Assembly (NCBI GenBank): GCA_950097015.1
Contig: CATNEN010000002.1
Location: forward strand, 7,579,501 to 7,643,500
Source: Macrostomum hystrix
Lineage: Eukaryota; Platyhelminthes; Macrostomidae
Reading direction: 5' to 3'
Length of the DNA: 64,000 nucleotides
Shown here: piece by piece, positions 55,612 through 64,000 of the stretch
Numbering within the stretch: the stretch's first letter is position 1
Layout of the letters: the number at the start of each line of letters is the position of its first letter
Notes under the pieces: generated by a model
The model's database searches: none
What the model saw: the letters and a program-made list of their open reading frames with translations, nothing else
Told to the model about the DNA's origin: nothing
Program-made: the position numbers and the translations under genes

Positions 55612-55885
55612 TCAGTAGACCCGCAGCCAGCGAGGAGGCAATTCTGCCCATTTTGCTGACTCCTGAGCACACACGCACACAGATACTGTACGCAGGCACA
55701 CGCTCACACAGGTGTGTACATCTGCCCTGACTTTCTCATCGTCAGGCAGGTACACTCTCACTGTGCCTTGGAGGTTGGCCCTCAAGGGCGTAAATTACAA
55801 GACAAGCCCCCAAGCCTTCTCTCCGCGGCTGCGCCCTATTTGAATGTGGCCTCGCGGCGGAATCGAGCTCAGGTAATCTTAGTGC
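55612..55885 (-). mobile_element. SINE copy 6, inverted
   Basis: An inverted match to copies 1 and 5. The minus strand has a B-box-like GAGCTCGATTCC near 55862-55873, GAGAGAAGGCTTGGGGGC, AAAGTCAGGGCAGATGTACA and GCTCAGGAGTCAGCAAAATG. Copies 5 and 6 face opposite ways about 0.8 kb apart. Confidence 0.78.
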
Positions 55886-55993
55886 GAGAAAAGAATTTGC
55901 CACAAGAAGTAGAGAACATGAAAATCTTGCACAGCAAGGGTGCCCGAGGCTGGGATTAAGAAGCAGAATCAGGAAATTCGCCCAAAGCAAGCG

Positions 55994-56626
55994 TCACTCG
56001 CAGTAAAACCAGAAGATTCCAGCCGAAGCAAAAAATGTCGGCCTTTCAAAAGTGCAGGTCACAAAACTGTCCAGCTCCGAGTCTGCCGCAGTCCTGGAGG
56101 CCATCATCACCCGCTGCTCAGCCCGCTGGGTCACCGTCACCAGGACGACGATCTTGTAGCGCGGGCAGCTGAAGTTGTTCTTCATCCGCCGCTTGACATC
56201 CTCGGCCACCATCTTGGCGAGCTTCGGGCTGGCTTTGGCGTCGTGGCGAGACTCGGCCAGGAAGAATTTAAAGCTGTTGTCGACGATGAGCCGGACCTCG
56301 GCAGCCGAGTATCTGGCAGCCGGCTCGGGGCCGAGGCGGTAGCTGTTCTCCAGCCGGAGGACGGGACGATTTCGGCGATGTCGGGCGCGCAGATCGCCGA
56401 TTCGCCGCTTCAGCATCATCAGCGTGGCCAGGCTGGGCTGCTTGGACTTCGGGGCAATCGCCGGGGTGGAGGCAGCGGCTGCGGCGATCGCTGGAAGTAC
56501 AGCCGACGCGGTGGAGGGAGACTTTGACCGTCGGTCGCCACCGGCTCCGCCTGACGATGACGAAGAGGATGTCGGAGGCGGGCCCAGCCTCCTGGCACCG
56601 GCGCTGGTGGAAGCAGAAGTTGCCAT
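55994..56626 (-). CDS. Tctex-type dynein light chain family protein
   Basis: A single-exon ORF of 210 residues from the ATG at 56626; the longer frame begins only with TTG. The N-terminal half is Ser/Ala/Pro-rich and disordered. The C-terminal 115 residues form a Tctex-1 domain: YSAAEVRLIVDNSFKFFL, MVAEDVKRRMKNNF, RYKIVVLVTVTQRAEQ, SFVTCTFERPTFFASAGIFW and a final YCE. The long N-terminal extension resembles Tctex1-domain-containing (DYNLT4/5-like) members more than DYNLT1/3. These proteins bind dynein intermediate chains in cytoplasmic, ciliary or intraflagellar motors; which one here cannot be told. A SINE lies just past the stop. Confidence 0.88.
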   Translation of the reverse strand: MATSASTSAGARRLGPPPTSSSSSSGGAGGDRRSKSPSTASAVLPAIAAAAASTPAIAPKSKQPSLATLMMLKRRIGDLRARHRRNRPVLRLENSYRLGPEPAARYSAAEVRLIVDNSFKFFLAESRHDAKASPKLAKMVAEDVKRRMKNNFSCPRYKIVVLVTVTQRAEQRVMMASRTAADSELDSFVTCTFERPTFFASAGIFWFYCE

Positions 56627-56639
56627 GGGGAATAAAATA

Positions 56640-57000
56640 TCATCCAAGGTGCCTCTTTCTGTCGCTGGCTTCTCAGCCCTCTGAGCCTTTGTTTTCGCCC
56701 CCCTAAATTTATGCTGCCCTGAAAACCCGACCGCGTGAAAGAATGAAAAATTGAGTACGGAAAATTTAGCGTCAGCTGTTGGGATGCCTGATTTGATTTT
56801 CCTCTCTTTCCCATTCGCTATTCCCCACTGCCTCCGGCTTTGTCTTTAACTATGCCTGCTTTGGTTGCCATAGCAGCCGGAAGCCAAGCTACACGGCCAA
56901 GTAGCTCCAGAGCAAACAGGCAGGGGAGAAAGTGAAATACCGAACAGAAACCAACTCTCAGTGACTGATTGCAGAAATGCGAATGAGCAGTCAAAGCCTA
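56640..57000. other. Upstream region of the Tctex gene
   Basis: Unique sequence, no gene or clear promoter element recognised. Confidence 0.45.
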
Positions 57001-57006
57001 CAAGTT

Positions 57007-57140
57007 CCCGCACTCTGAATGTCTCCATTGTCTACCAGGCAGACAGGCTTTTCCGTACTCTGAGTGTCTCCATTGTCTACCAGGCAGACAGGCTTTTCCG
57101 TACTCTGAGTGTCTCCATTGTCTACCAGGCAGACAGGCTT
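57007..57140. repeat. 45-bp repeat, three copies
   Basis: ACTCTGAGTGTCTCCATTGT plus ACCAGGCAGACAGGC recurs at 57012, 57057 and 57102. Confidence 0.9.
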
Positions 57141-57269
57141 TTTTAGCTCAAATGACGTTAATGTAATTTGTAAGACAATAGGAGACTGTCGTTTCTGACT
57201 AACCAGCGGATTTCAGCAAACATTCATTTTTTGCTAGAAAAAAACGGAGTAACCCACATGGTCCACAGC

Positions 57270-57362
57270 TGGTTGCAATCAGTCTGGTCCACTGGTTGGA
57301 ATCAGTCTGGTCCACTGGTTGGAATCAGTCTGGTCCACTGGTTGGAATCAGTCTGGTCCACA
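57270..57362. repeat. 23-bp repeat, about four copies
   Basis: GGAATCAGTCTGGTCCACTG followed by GTT, in tandem; the first unit is slightly diverged. Confidence 0.88.
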
Positions 57363-57564
57363 CATCAACTACAGAACATCAAGGAGTAATGGAAGAGTTT
57401 TTGCCTACTCTCGAACAGTATGCATGAACTCGCATCGGAAATAAGAATTTAATTAAGAAATACGAGCTATTTACTTCAAAACGAATGGAATATATTTCGC
57501 GAGCAATTTACAAACAGTTTTGCTATAAAAATAAAGCATCTTTGAAATTAAGTTTTAAATAATA

Positions 57565-57830
57565 TATTTCCCCTTCCCCCTTTCAATTTTCTTCCCTCAC
57601 TATCTTCCCCACTTTCTTCCCCATTTTCTTCCCTCACTTTCTTCCCATCCACTTCCCAGTTTTCTTCCCCACTTTCTCCCCCGCTTTCTTCCCCATTTTC
57701 TTCCCCACTTTCTTACCCACTTTCTTCCCCACTTTCTTCCCCGTTTTTTCCCCATATTCTTCCCCATTTTCTTCCCCATTTTCTTCACCCATTTTCGTTC
57801 TCCATTTTCTTCTCACCTTTCCTCCCACTT
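57565..57830. repeat. Polypyrimidine tract of CTTTCTTCCCC units
   Basis: Nearly pure pyrimidine on the plus strand with an irregular 10-13 bp unit. It sits just past the stop of the calmodulin-like gene. Lys/Gly-rich minus frames are artefacts. Confidence 0.88.
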
Positions 57831-57890
57831 CCTATCTTAATTATTTCCTGTAATACCCTTCATTCGCCCCCTGCCTACAGAGCCCTGAGT

Positions 57891-59051
57891 TCAGTCATCT
57901 TTGCTGCCCGCCATCAGTCGGCAGAACTCCTCGTAGTTGACGGAGCCATCGCCGTCCTGGTCGGCCTGCTTGATCATCTCCTCGACTTCCTCGTCCGTCA
58001 TCTTCTCGCTGAGCACCTTCATGACGTGCCGCAGCTCGTCTGTGCTGACCCAGCCCTGGCCTTCGCTGTCGAAGACGCTGAAGGCCTGCTTCAGCATCTC
58101 CTCGGAGTCCCGCCGGCGCATCTTCACCACCATGACCTCCAGGAAGCGTGGAAAGTCGATGGTGCCCTCGCCGAACTCGCTGCCGGTCCCGCCAATCAGA
58201 GACTGTCGAATTACGGGGGCAAGGATTTCAGCCTGCGTGAGTTCTCTTCAGTGTGTATTTCATTTAATTAGCCCAGCCAATTAACGAATCGTCTATGGGT
58301 GGAACTGTAGCGGCAATTAAGTATAAAATTAACCCAACATGAAATCGTTGTCTATGGCCAAGAACGGCTGCGGGCTGCGTTTGAGTTGGCCTAGGCGAAG
58401 TCGCTCAAACTGTACACACATTGTGCAACAGGAAAAGCCCAAATAAGATCCTGGTAAAAATAGAAATTCGATTTCACAATAAGCACAGCAACTGCATGTC
58501 TGTGCAAGAATTTTCAGTACAAGGAGTTCAAAGGAGGCCAAAAGCGAGAACTTACTCGAAAGGTCGCAGGTTCTCTCTGGTTACTCATGGGGCACTCTTA
58601 TTGGTCACTTCTCAGTCACTCTTCGAGATCACTCCTGGGGCACTCTTCCTGGTCCCTTCTTTTTTATACTCTTCCTGCTCACTCATTTTCACCAGCAAAA
58701 GTCTTCACTCTTCCACCTCAGTCACTCTTGTCGGTGACTCCCTGTGCACTCCATAGCGGGAACTGAAGTAAAAATGTGTAAATAAATAAAGTTGGTCTGT
58801 CCTCCAACTTTCGCCGCCAAGGACAGCCCGAAAGACGAAGTACTCCTCAAAAAATGTTCAACCATGCTGCCCCTGTCCCGCCCAGGTGAGCACAGTGAAC
58901 TCACAGCAATTTCCTCCTTGGTTGGATTCTGGCCCAGTGAACCAATCATAGTCAGCAAATCGTCGATGGTGATGTAGCCCTTGTCTTCCTTGTCGAAAAT
59001 ACTGAAGGCCTCCATGAATTCGGCAATTTGCTCCTCCGTCAGCTCCTCCAT
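57891..59051 (-). CDS. Calmodulin-like EF-hand protein, two exons
   Basis: Exons 59051-58905 and 58202-57891 join in phase 0 to give 152 residues, close to calmodulin's length. The start [12 protein letters not shown] resembles calmodulin. EF1 loop [12 protein letters not shown] is usable. EF2 ([14 protein letters not shown]) has lost the usual Asp ligands and is probably silent. EF3 ([12 protein letters not shown]) keeps most ligands. EF4 ([12 protein letters not shown]) is canonical. The linker [20 protein letters not shown] matches the central helix. The tail AGSKDD is non-standard. It is therefore a divergent calmodulin or troponin C-like Ca2+ sensor, not calmodulin itself. A further 5' non-coding exon is possible. 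Confidence 0.88.
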
Positions 59052-60260
59052 TGTGCCCGGATGGGATCTGAACAGGTGGTGTTAGACCATAGAATGAAAG
59101 CTTGATCGAGCATTAGACTAGCTTTTTACCATAGACATTTAAGCCGGTCATTGATAGTGTTCATTGCCCGTCCAACAAAAACACCAAATCCCTGCTGTGC
59201 AAAACAAACGCAGGCGTCGTTATCTATGCCCGTACCAAAACCTAAATAAAGGGACGCGAACGACCACTTTTTACCCTAGCTTTAGTCTACTTCTTAACTA
59301 CCATAGATATGTCTATGGCCCAAGCACAGTGGCCAAAGCAAACCTTAATTTGAGTCGATCAAAATGTTGAAAATGAAAAGTTTACCTTAATTAGAAAATG
59401 TGATTATGAGAAGAATTCAGGTGCAGCCTGGCAGACTTAGTTTTTTCAAGAACGCGATGTAAAAAAGACGCAGCGAGACACAATTGTGCGGCGCAAGTTA
59501 TAAAATACAGCCGAGAGACAGAGTGAAATATAAGCTTCAAGCTTTCTATCCGCACCCGACAAGAGAAGAGACAGAGAGAGGAGAGAAAGAGTAAGACCAG
59601 AGTAAGAGAGAGTTGCGCGTATCAGGTGAGGCTGGGTAAAACAGCTTCATCATCTAGCTTGCTTCTGCTTAGTTACTCGTAGTACAACTTGCTTGTGTGT
59701 GCGTAGAGTAAATATATCCCTGAATTAGTTATCCAAGACCATTATGATTATATGACTCGGGCTGCAAAGTTGAGCACAGGTGAGCACAGGTAAGCATTAG
59801 GGGAGAATTCTGAGCGTCAGAGATCCTTTTTGGTCCTGAAGAATCTGAACCCATTAATCACGGGTTGGACCTTCCAATTTGAGCGCACTTTGAGCATCTA
59901 ATAATAGATTAACGAATGAGCTTAAGAATGTGGTCCACAAGTGATGGATTTTCTTTTGTAGACACTGGCGATCACTCTAATCTGGTCACACTGGCGATCA
60001 CTCTGATCTGGTCACAGTGGTGACTCTTATCTGACCACTCTCATGCGGCCACTCTGATGATCGCTCTTATCTCTCTAAACGGACGCCTCTGAAGTCTCTT
60101 CAGCAGTTTCAGTCTAGCAGCGCTCAACTTGTCACTCTTCCAATCAAATTCCAGACCATAAAATTCGAAATTAGAAGCAAAAATAAACAAAACAACAGTG
60201 AATGATGTTTAATATTTATTTCGAAAACAACACATCCAAAAATCTGTCAGGTTCATGCTA
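59052..60260. other. Intergenic region
   Basis: AT-rich with a GAGA-rich patch at about 59570-59615 and short CTGGTCAC/GCGATCACTCT repeats near 59960-60020. No gene recognised. Confidence 0.5.
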
Positions 60261-60275
60261 GGCCGCTGAGACGGT

Positions 60276-61271
60276 TCACACCTTGACCTGCGTGCTGTTG
60301 CAGACGCTGCCAGCCAGGTCTGCCACAGCTCCCAGCAGGCGGTCCTCGGTGGCGCCGGACACCTGGTAGCTCGGCGATGAGGACAGCAGCTCGGCCACCC
60401 GGGCCCACTGCGGTGGCACCGGCAGGCTGGTCGGCCACTGCAGGATGCTGACGCTGGCCCAGAACGGGCTGCTGGCTCGGTAGCTCTGCAAAACCTTCTC
60501 GACCTCCGTCAGGGTGGCGTCGGTGATCACGGCGCTGTCGTCGAAGTAGGAGACCAGCACACTGGGGCGGGCGTCCAGGCTGAACTGACGCAGGAAGAGC
60601 TTGGCGTAGCGGTGGCAGGCCTTCAGCGCGTCGTCCAGCTGGAACTGGGACCAGTGCTCAATGACTGCTGCACTCTCGTCTCGCTCCATGGACTTTTGCA
60701 CCTGCGCCAGCGCCAGGAGCAGCTCGGTCTCTGATGTCAGCGGATCCGAGCCGAAAGTGGCCAGAATGTTGGTGAAGGCGTTAAAGAACACAATGGCCAC
60801 GTTGGTGCTGCCCTGTCGGTAGGTGTAGCTGAGCAGCTGCTGGATGAAGCCCAGCTTCTGGCGCCAGTTCCTGTTGAGGTGCACGAGCATGAAGATGTTG
60901 GCCTTCTCCTGCACCAGGCAGCGGAATTGCACGGCCGCCTTGCGGTGTCGCAGCTCGGCCTCAGTCAGGTTGGCCGGCGGCACGACCTCGCCTTCAATGG
61001 TGATGGAGACGACGGAGGACGTGTTCTTTGTCACGTCGATGATGAGAACTTCGGTCTTGCGACCTGGCGGTGTCTGTGGCGGCTCCACCAGGGGCTGGGG
61101 TGCCGGAGGATTCGGCGCTGACGGTACCGTGGATGTTGTTGGCGTTGTCGATTCCTCGACCGTTGGAGCAGGCGAAGAGCCGACGGCTGCCCCGGAGGTG
61201 ACCTGGGCTGCACTGAGCAGCAACAGCAGCAGCGGCAGAGCTGCAAAGAGCCCTGCTAGACGGGGAGTCAT
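60276..61271 (-). CDS. Secreted protein with a von Willebrand A-like domain
   Basis: A single-exon ORF of 331 residues from the ATG at 61271. It has a strong signal peptide (LFAALPLLLLLLSAAQVTSG), a Ser/Thr/Pro-rich linker (about 28-70, likely O-glycosylated), and then an alpha/beta domain whose strand-helix pattern resembles a vWA fold: ANIFMLVHLNRNWRQKLGFI, NVAIVFFNAFTNILATFG, ELLLALAQVQKS and RPSVLVSYFDDSAVIT. The metal-site DxSxS is replaced by HLNRN, so metal binding is doubtful. The end NSTQVKV has no anchor. It is probably an extracellular protein. The fold call is by pattern only and could be wrong. Confidence 0.7.
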   Translation of the reverse strand: MTPRLAGLFAALPLLLLLLSAAQVTSGAAVGSSPAPTVEESTTPTTSTVPSAPNPPAPQPLVEPPQTPPGRKTEVLIIDVTKNTSSVVSITIEGEVVPPANLTEAELRHRKAAVQFRCLVQEKANIFMLVHLNRNWRQKLGFIQQLLSYTYRQGSTNVAIVFFNAFTNILATFGSDPLTSETELLLALAQVQKSMERDESAAVIEHWSQFQLDDALKACHRYAKLFLRQFSLDARPSVLVSYFDDSAVITDATLTEVEKVLQSYRASSPFWASVSILQWPTSLPVPPQWARVAELLSSSPSYQVSGATEDRLLGAVADLAGSVCNSTQVKV

Positions 61272-62520
61272 GCGTGAGGCAGAAAGGTTTTCAATCTGAT
61301 GTGATTAGTCGCTTGTTGAATTGGAAGTTCTTGACTGGTTTGTTACTAAAGCATTGGCTAGTCAGGCTATAAAAACTTCACATCAAGTGAAGACTTGAGG
61401 TTGGCGCACCGATTTCACCCACCCCCTACGCAAGCGTCACAATCTCTCTCCCGATCCGAACGCCGATTGGCTCGAAGGCTGAGAGTCCAGATGCAAAAAT
61501 CTGCCGATATGAGGTGTTAAAATCGTTCAGCCAATCAGCGATTTCGCGAGTCAGTGTAAGTACATATACTAGTCGCTGTCGTGCTTTTACTAGAGAATAG
61601 AAAATCTTTCTATCAAGTTGCAGAACGTGCTTGCTAAATAAAAAATATTATTTAAAGTCAGACCTCAGAGTTTAGAATAATTCTATCAGAATATCACTTT
61701 ATTTCTGTTTGAAACTGTCAAGCGTGTAAATTATATTCATAGCGTCTAGCACACAGACAAGCTTATGAGAGACCGCTTATTGAAAGCTTATAAAAACGCA
61801 GATTTAAGAGGTGCACAATGTGTAAATTGTTGATAAAATATCTATTTCTATCAATAAATTAAACTTACATCCGTTTTTACACCGACTAAAAAGTTTATCA
61901 AGTGATGGAGAATATCGTCGATTGGTGAAAAAGAGAACGCTAAGCGGTGTCTTCAAAAATTGATTTAGAACTAAGAAAGGTAGACATGATTGTCCACCTA
62001 GTGGAGTATGTCTAATTAATCTATCTGTAGCAAATTTAAGTAGAGCAAGTAAACATCGGTATAAAGACAAAAAACTTATCATATTATCATCTGACAAGAC
62101 CAGAGATAACAATAGGGTGAAAGAAAGAATTAAAAAGGAAGATAAAAAACCGGAATTTCAGTACTTATATTTTCCTAACCTCAAACCACAGAGCTAGCGA
62201 ATGTACATATCCCGAACCACGGGACTGGCACCCACCCCACGCCCTTCCTCGTCCACAACACGCAGGGTGTACATTTTGGGGGTAGAGGGACAGTGGAACT
62301 TTGTCCAGCACTTCATTCCTTCCATTGGACTGCGTGCGTTGGCTCAGGCGCGTTCCGAACCGACCCTGTCAGCAGTTGTTTTCTCTGCACTCTGATTGGC
62401 TGACTGATCCACAACTGTCCGTTAAAGCATACCAGTGTTTCACACTGCCATCAAATAAGGCCAGAACTGGCAAAAGAACATTTCAAGAAAAAAATAGCTA
62501 CTGTGGAGGGGCAAGGCTTC
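61272..62520. other. Intergenic region
   Basis: AT-rich, with a GC-richer segment at 62200-62400 that shows no convincing coding signal. A TATA-like CTATAAAAAC at about 61367 is on the plus strand, pointing away from the upstream side of the secreted-protein gene. Confidence 0.5.
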
Positions 62521-62522
62521 AG

Positions 62523-64000
62523 CTAGAGATTCTGAAAGCTCATCTTAATGGAACATTGTGGAAAACTTGCTCGAATCGCTTCAACATCGGCGCGATTAAC
62601 CTGGCCGCAGAAGCTGACATCAAACATCTCTAGCTTCGGGCAGCTCTGCAGCACAAAATGAACGGCCTCAAGTGACACGTGGTTGGAGCCCAGGATGTCC
62701 AGCTGGCGAAGGTCGCGACAGTGCTTGGCGATCTGGCGAAGATCGACGTCTCGAATAGTTCTGGAAAAAATTCGACAGAAATGGAAAGCAAAAGTGTATT
62801 GGGGTCACAGCTTTCAGATTGTAAAGTACAGAATAGCCAATTAAGCTCCAGATCCCCGATTCGAGTCCAAGATCCCCAATTCCAGTCCAAGATCCCCAAT
62901 TCCAGTCCTAGATCCCCAAATTCCAGCCCTAGATCCCCAATTCCAGCCCTAGATCCCCAATTCCAGTCAAGATCCCCAATTCCAGTCCTAGATCACCAAA
63001 TTCCAGCCCTAGATCCCCAATTCCAGCCCTAGATCCCCAATTCCAGTCCTAGATCCCCAATTCCAGTCCTAGATCCCCAATTCCAGTCCTAGATCCCCAA
63101 TTCCAGCCCTAGATCCCTAATTCCAGTCCAAGATCCCCAATTTTAGTGTGAGATCTCCAATTCCAGTCCAAGATCTCCAATTCCAGTCCAAGATCTCCAA
63201 TTCCAGCCCTAGATCCCCAATTCCAGTCCTAGATCCCCAATTCCAGTCCTAGATCCCCAAATTCCAGCCCTAGATCCCCAATTCCAGTCCTAGATCCCCA
63301 ATTCCAGCCCTAGATCCCCAATTCCAGCCCTAGATCCCCAATTCCAGTCCTAGATCCCCAATTCCAGTCCTAGATCCCCAATTCCAGTCCTAGATCCCCA
63401 AATTCCAGCCCTAGATCCCCAATTCCAGTCCTAGATCCCCAATTCCAGCCCTAGATCCCCAATTCCAGTCCAAGATCCCCAATTTTAGTGTGAGATCTCC
63501 AATTCCAGTCCAAGATCTCCAATTCTAGTCCAAGATCTCCGATTCCAGTCCAAGATCCCCAATTCCAATCTAAAATCCACAATTCCAGCTCCCAGATCCC
63601 ACAAGCACCTGTTAGCTGTGAGGAAGAGTTTCTGCAGGCCGCGGCAGCGCTGCGCCAGCTCCGCTAGGCAGCCGTTGGCAGAGTCTACTCGGACGCACCA
63701 GCCGATGTCGAGCTCCAGCAGATGCGGGCAGCCCTCGGCCAGGACGGACAGGCTGAAGCAGCTCAGACTGCGGCTGCGCCAGAAGTCCAAGCTGAGCAGG
63801 CCGGGGCAGGACTTGGCTAGCGCGGCGACCACCTGGTCAGCGCAATCAACGCAGACGGGGCTGGCGCCCAGGTTGACGTGGCGTAGGTGGGGATTTGCGC
63901 CGATCAGGGCGCAGACCGACTGGAGGTCGATGCTGCAGCGGTACAGATTGAGCCGGTTGAGACGGCTGAGTCCAGTGGCCAGGGCGGAGTAGCCGGATTG
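62523..64000 (-). CDS. FBXL4: F-box/LRR protein 4 (FBXL4), C-terminal exons
   Basis: Two exons are visible: one running from beyond 64000 to 63609, and the last at 62760-62523, joined in phase 2. The sequence is cysteine-type leucine-rich repeats: RLNRLNLYRCSIDLQSVCAL, CPHLLELDIGWCVRVDSANG, LQKLFLTANR joined to TIRDVDLRQIAKHCRDLRQL, then DILGSNHVSLEA and EMFDVSFCGQVNRADVEAI, ending SIKMSFQNL. The LFLTANR..D.D and LDILG..VS blocks and the ending match FBXL4 as I know it. FBXL4 is a mitochondrial outer-membrane F-box protein that restrains mitophagy by directing turnover of BNIP3/NIX. The F-box and N-terminus are outside the window. Confidence 0.88.
62835..63600. repeat. 20-bp minisatellite filling the FBXL4 intron
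   Basis: About 38 units of ATTCCAGTCCTAGATCCCCA with AGCCCT, CCAAGAT and an occasional extra A. A segment near 63120-63200 recurs at about 63470-63545. It begins (minus strand) within about nine bases of the exon donor. Confidence 0.94.

Overview
The window is nuclear DNA from an animal. Coding exons are GC-rich and separated by AT-rich introns with GT..AG boundaries. The genes have animal or broad eukaryotic relatives (FBXL4, RPP21, Tctex-type dynein light chain, a MYORG-like GH31 glycosidase, a calmodulin-like protein, a cAMP-receptor-like GPCR). A very repeat-rich small-invertebrate genome such as a free-living flatworm would fit, but the exact organism is a guess. Roughly a quarter of the window is short-unit tandem repeat (15-39 bp units) and about a fifth is transposon-related.

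Layout. 1-3600: four-exon ankyrin-repeat gene (+). 5048-9174: eight-exon GPCR gene (-), rebuilt from phase-matched exons, with minisatellites in two introns. 10195-16175: a 16-bp satellite containing a near-perfect 2250-bp duplication. 17311-20522: three tandem copies of a 1076-bp unit, directly beside an unrecognised 320-codon ORF (-) preceded by a cluster of hairpins. 22110-25590: a second block of the same satellite, interrupted by a 5'-truncated LINE reverse transcriptase. 25651-29796: nested elements (a TTAA-flanked MITE, a 15-bp minisatellite, a broken gag gene interrupted by an 861-bp insertion, an internally deleted Tc1-like element). 30621-37366: a young complete LTR retrotransposon with LTRs I read as identical, a -1 frameshift site and no integrase. 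37371-39500: AT-rich DNA with a MITE.

39886-40395: RPP21. 43924-44319: small two-TM protein. Arrays of 20-35 bp units lie between them and up to 46185. 47204-50344: MYORG-like glycosidase (-), four exons. 50895-53697: 31-bp satellite. 54168-55301: secreted protein, two exons (+). 55994-56626: Tctex-type dynein light chain (-). 57891-59051: calmodulin-like protein (-). 60276-61271: secreted vWA-like protein (-). 62523-64000: C-terminal exons of FBXL4 (-), running off the window.

The genes do not form an evident pathway; they look like unrelated neighbours. The most striking structural theme is tandem arrays that start or end exactly at splice sites, so that each repeat unit carries a copy of the donor or acceptor. 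Also notable are the integrase-less but apparently recent LTR element and the orphan ORF beside the 1076-bp tandem unit. All exon boundaries were read by eye from GT/AG signals and phase agreement, without transcript data.
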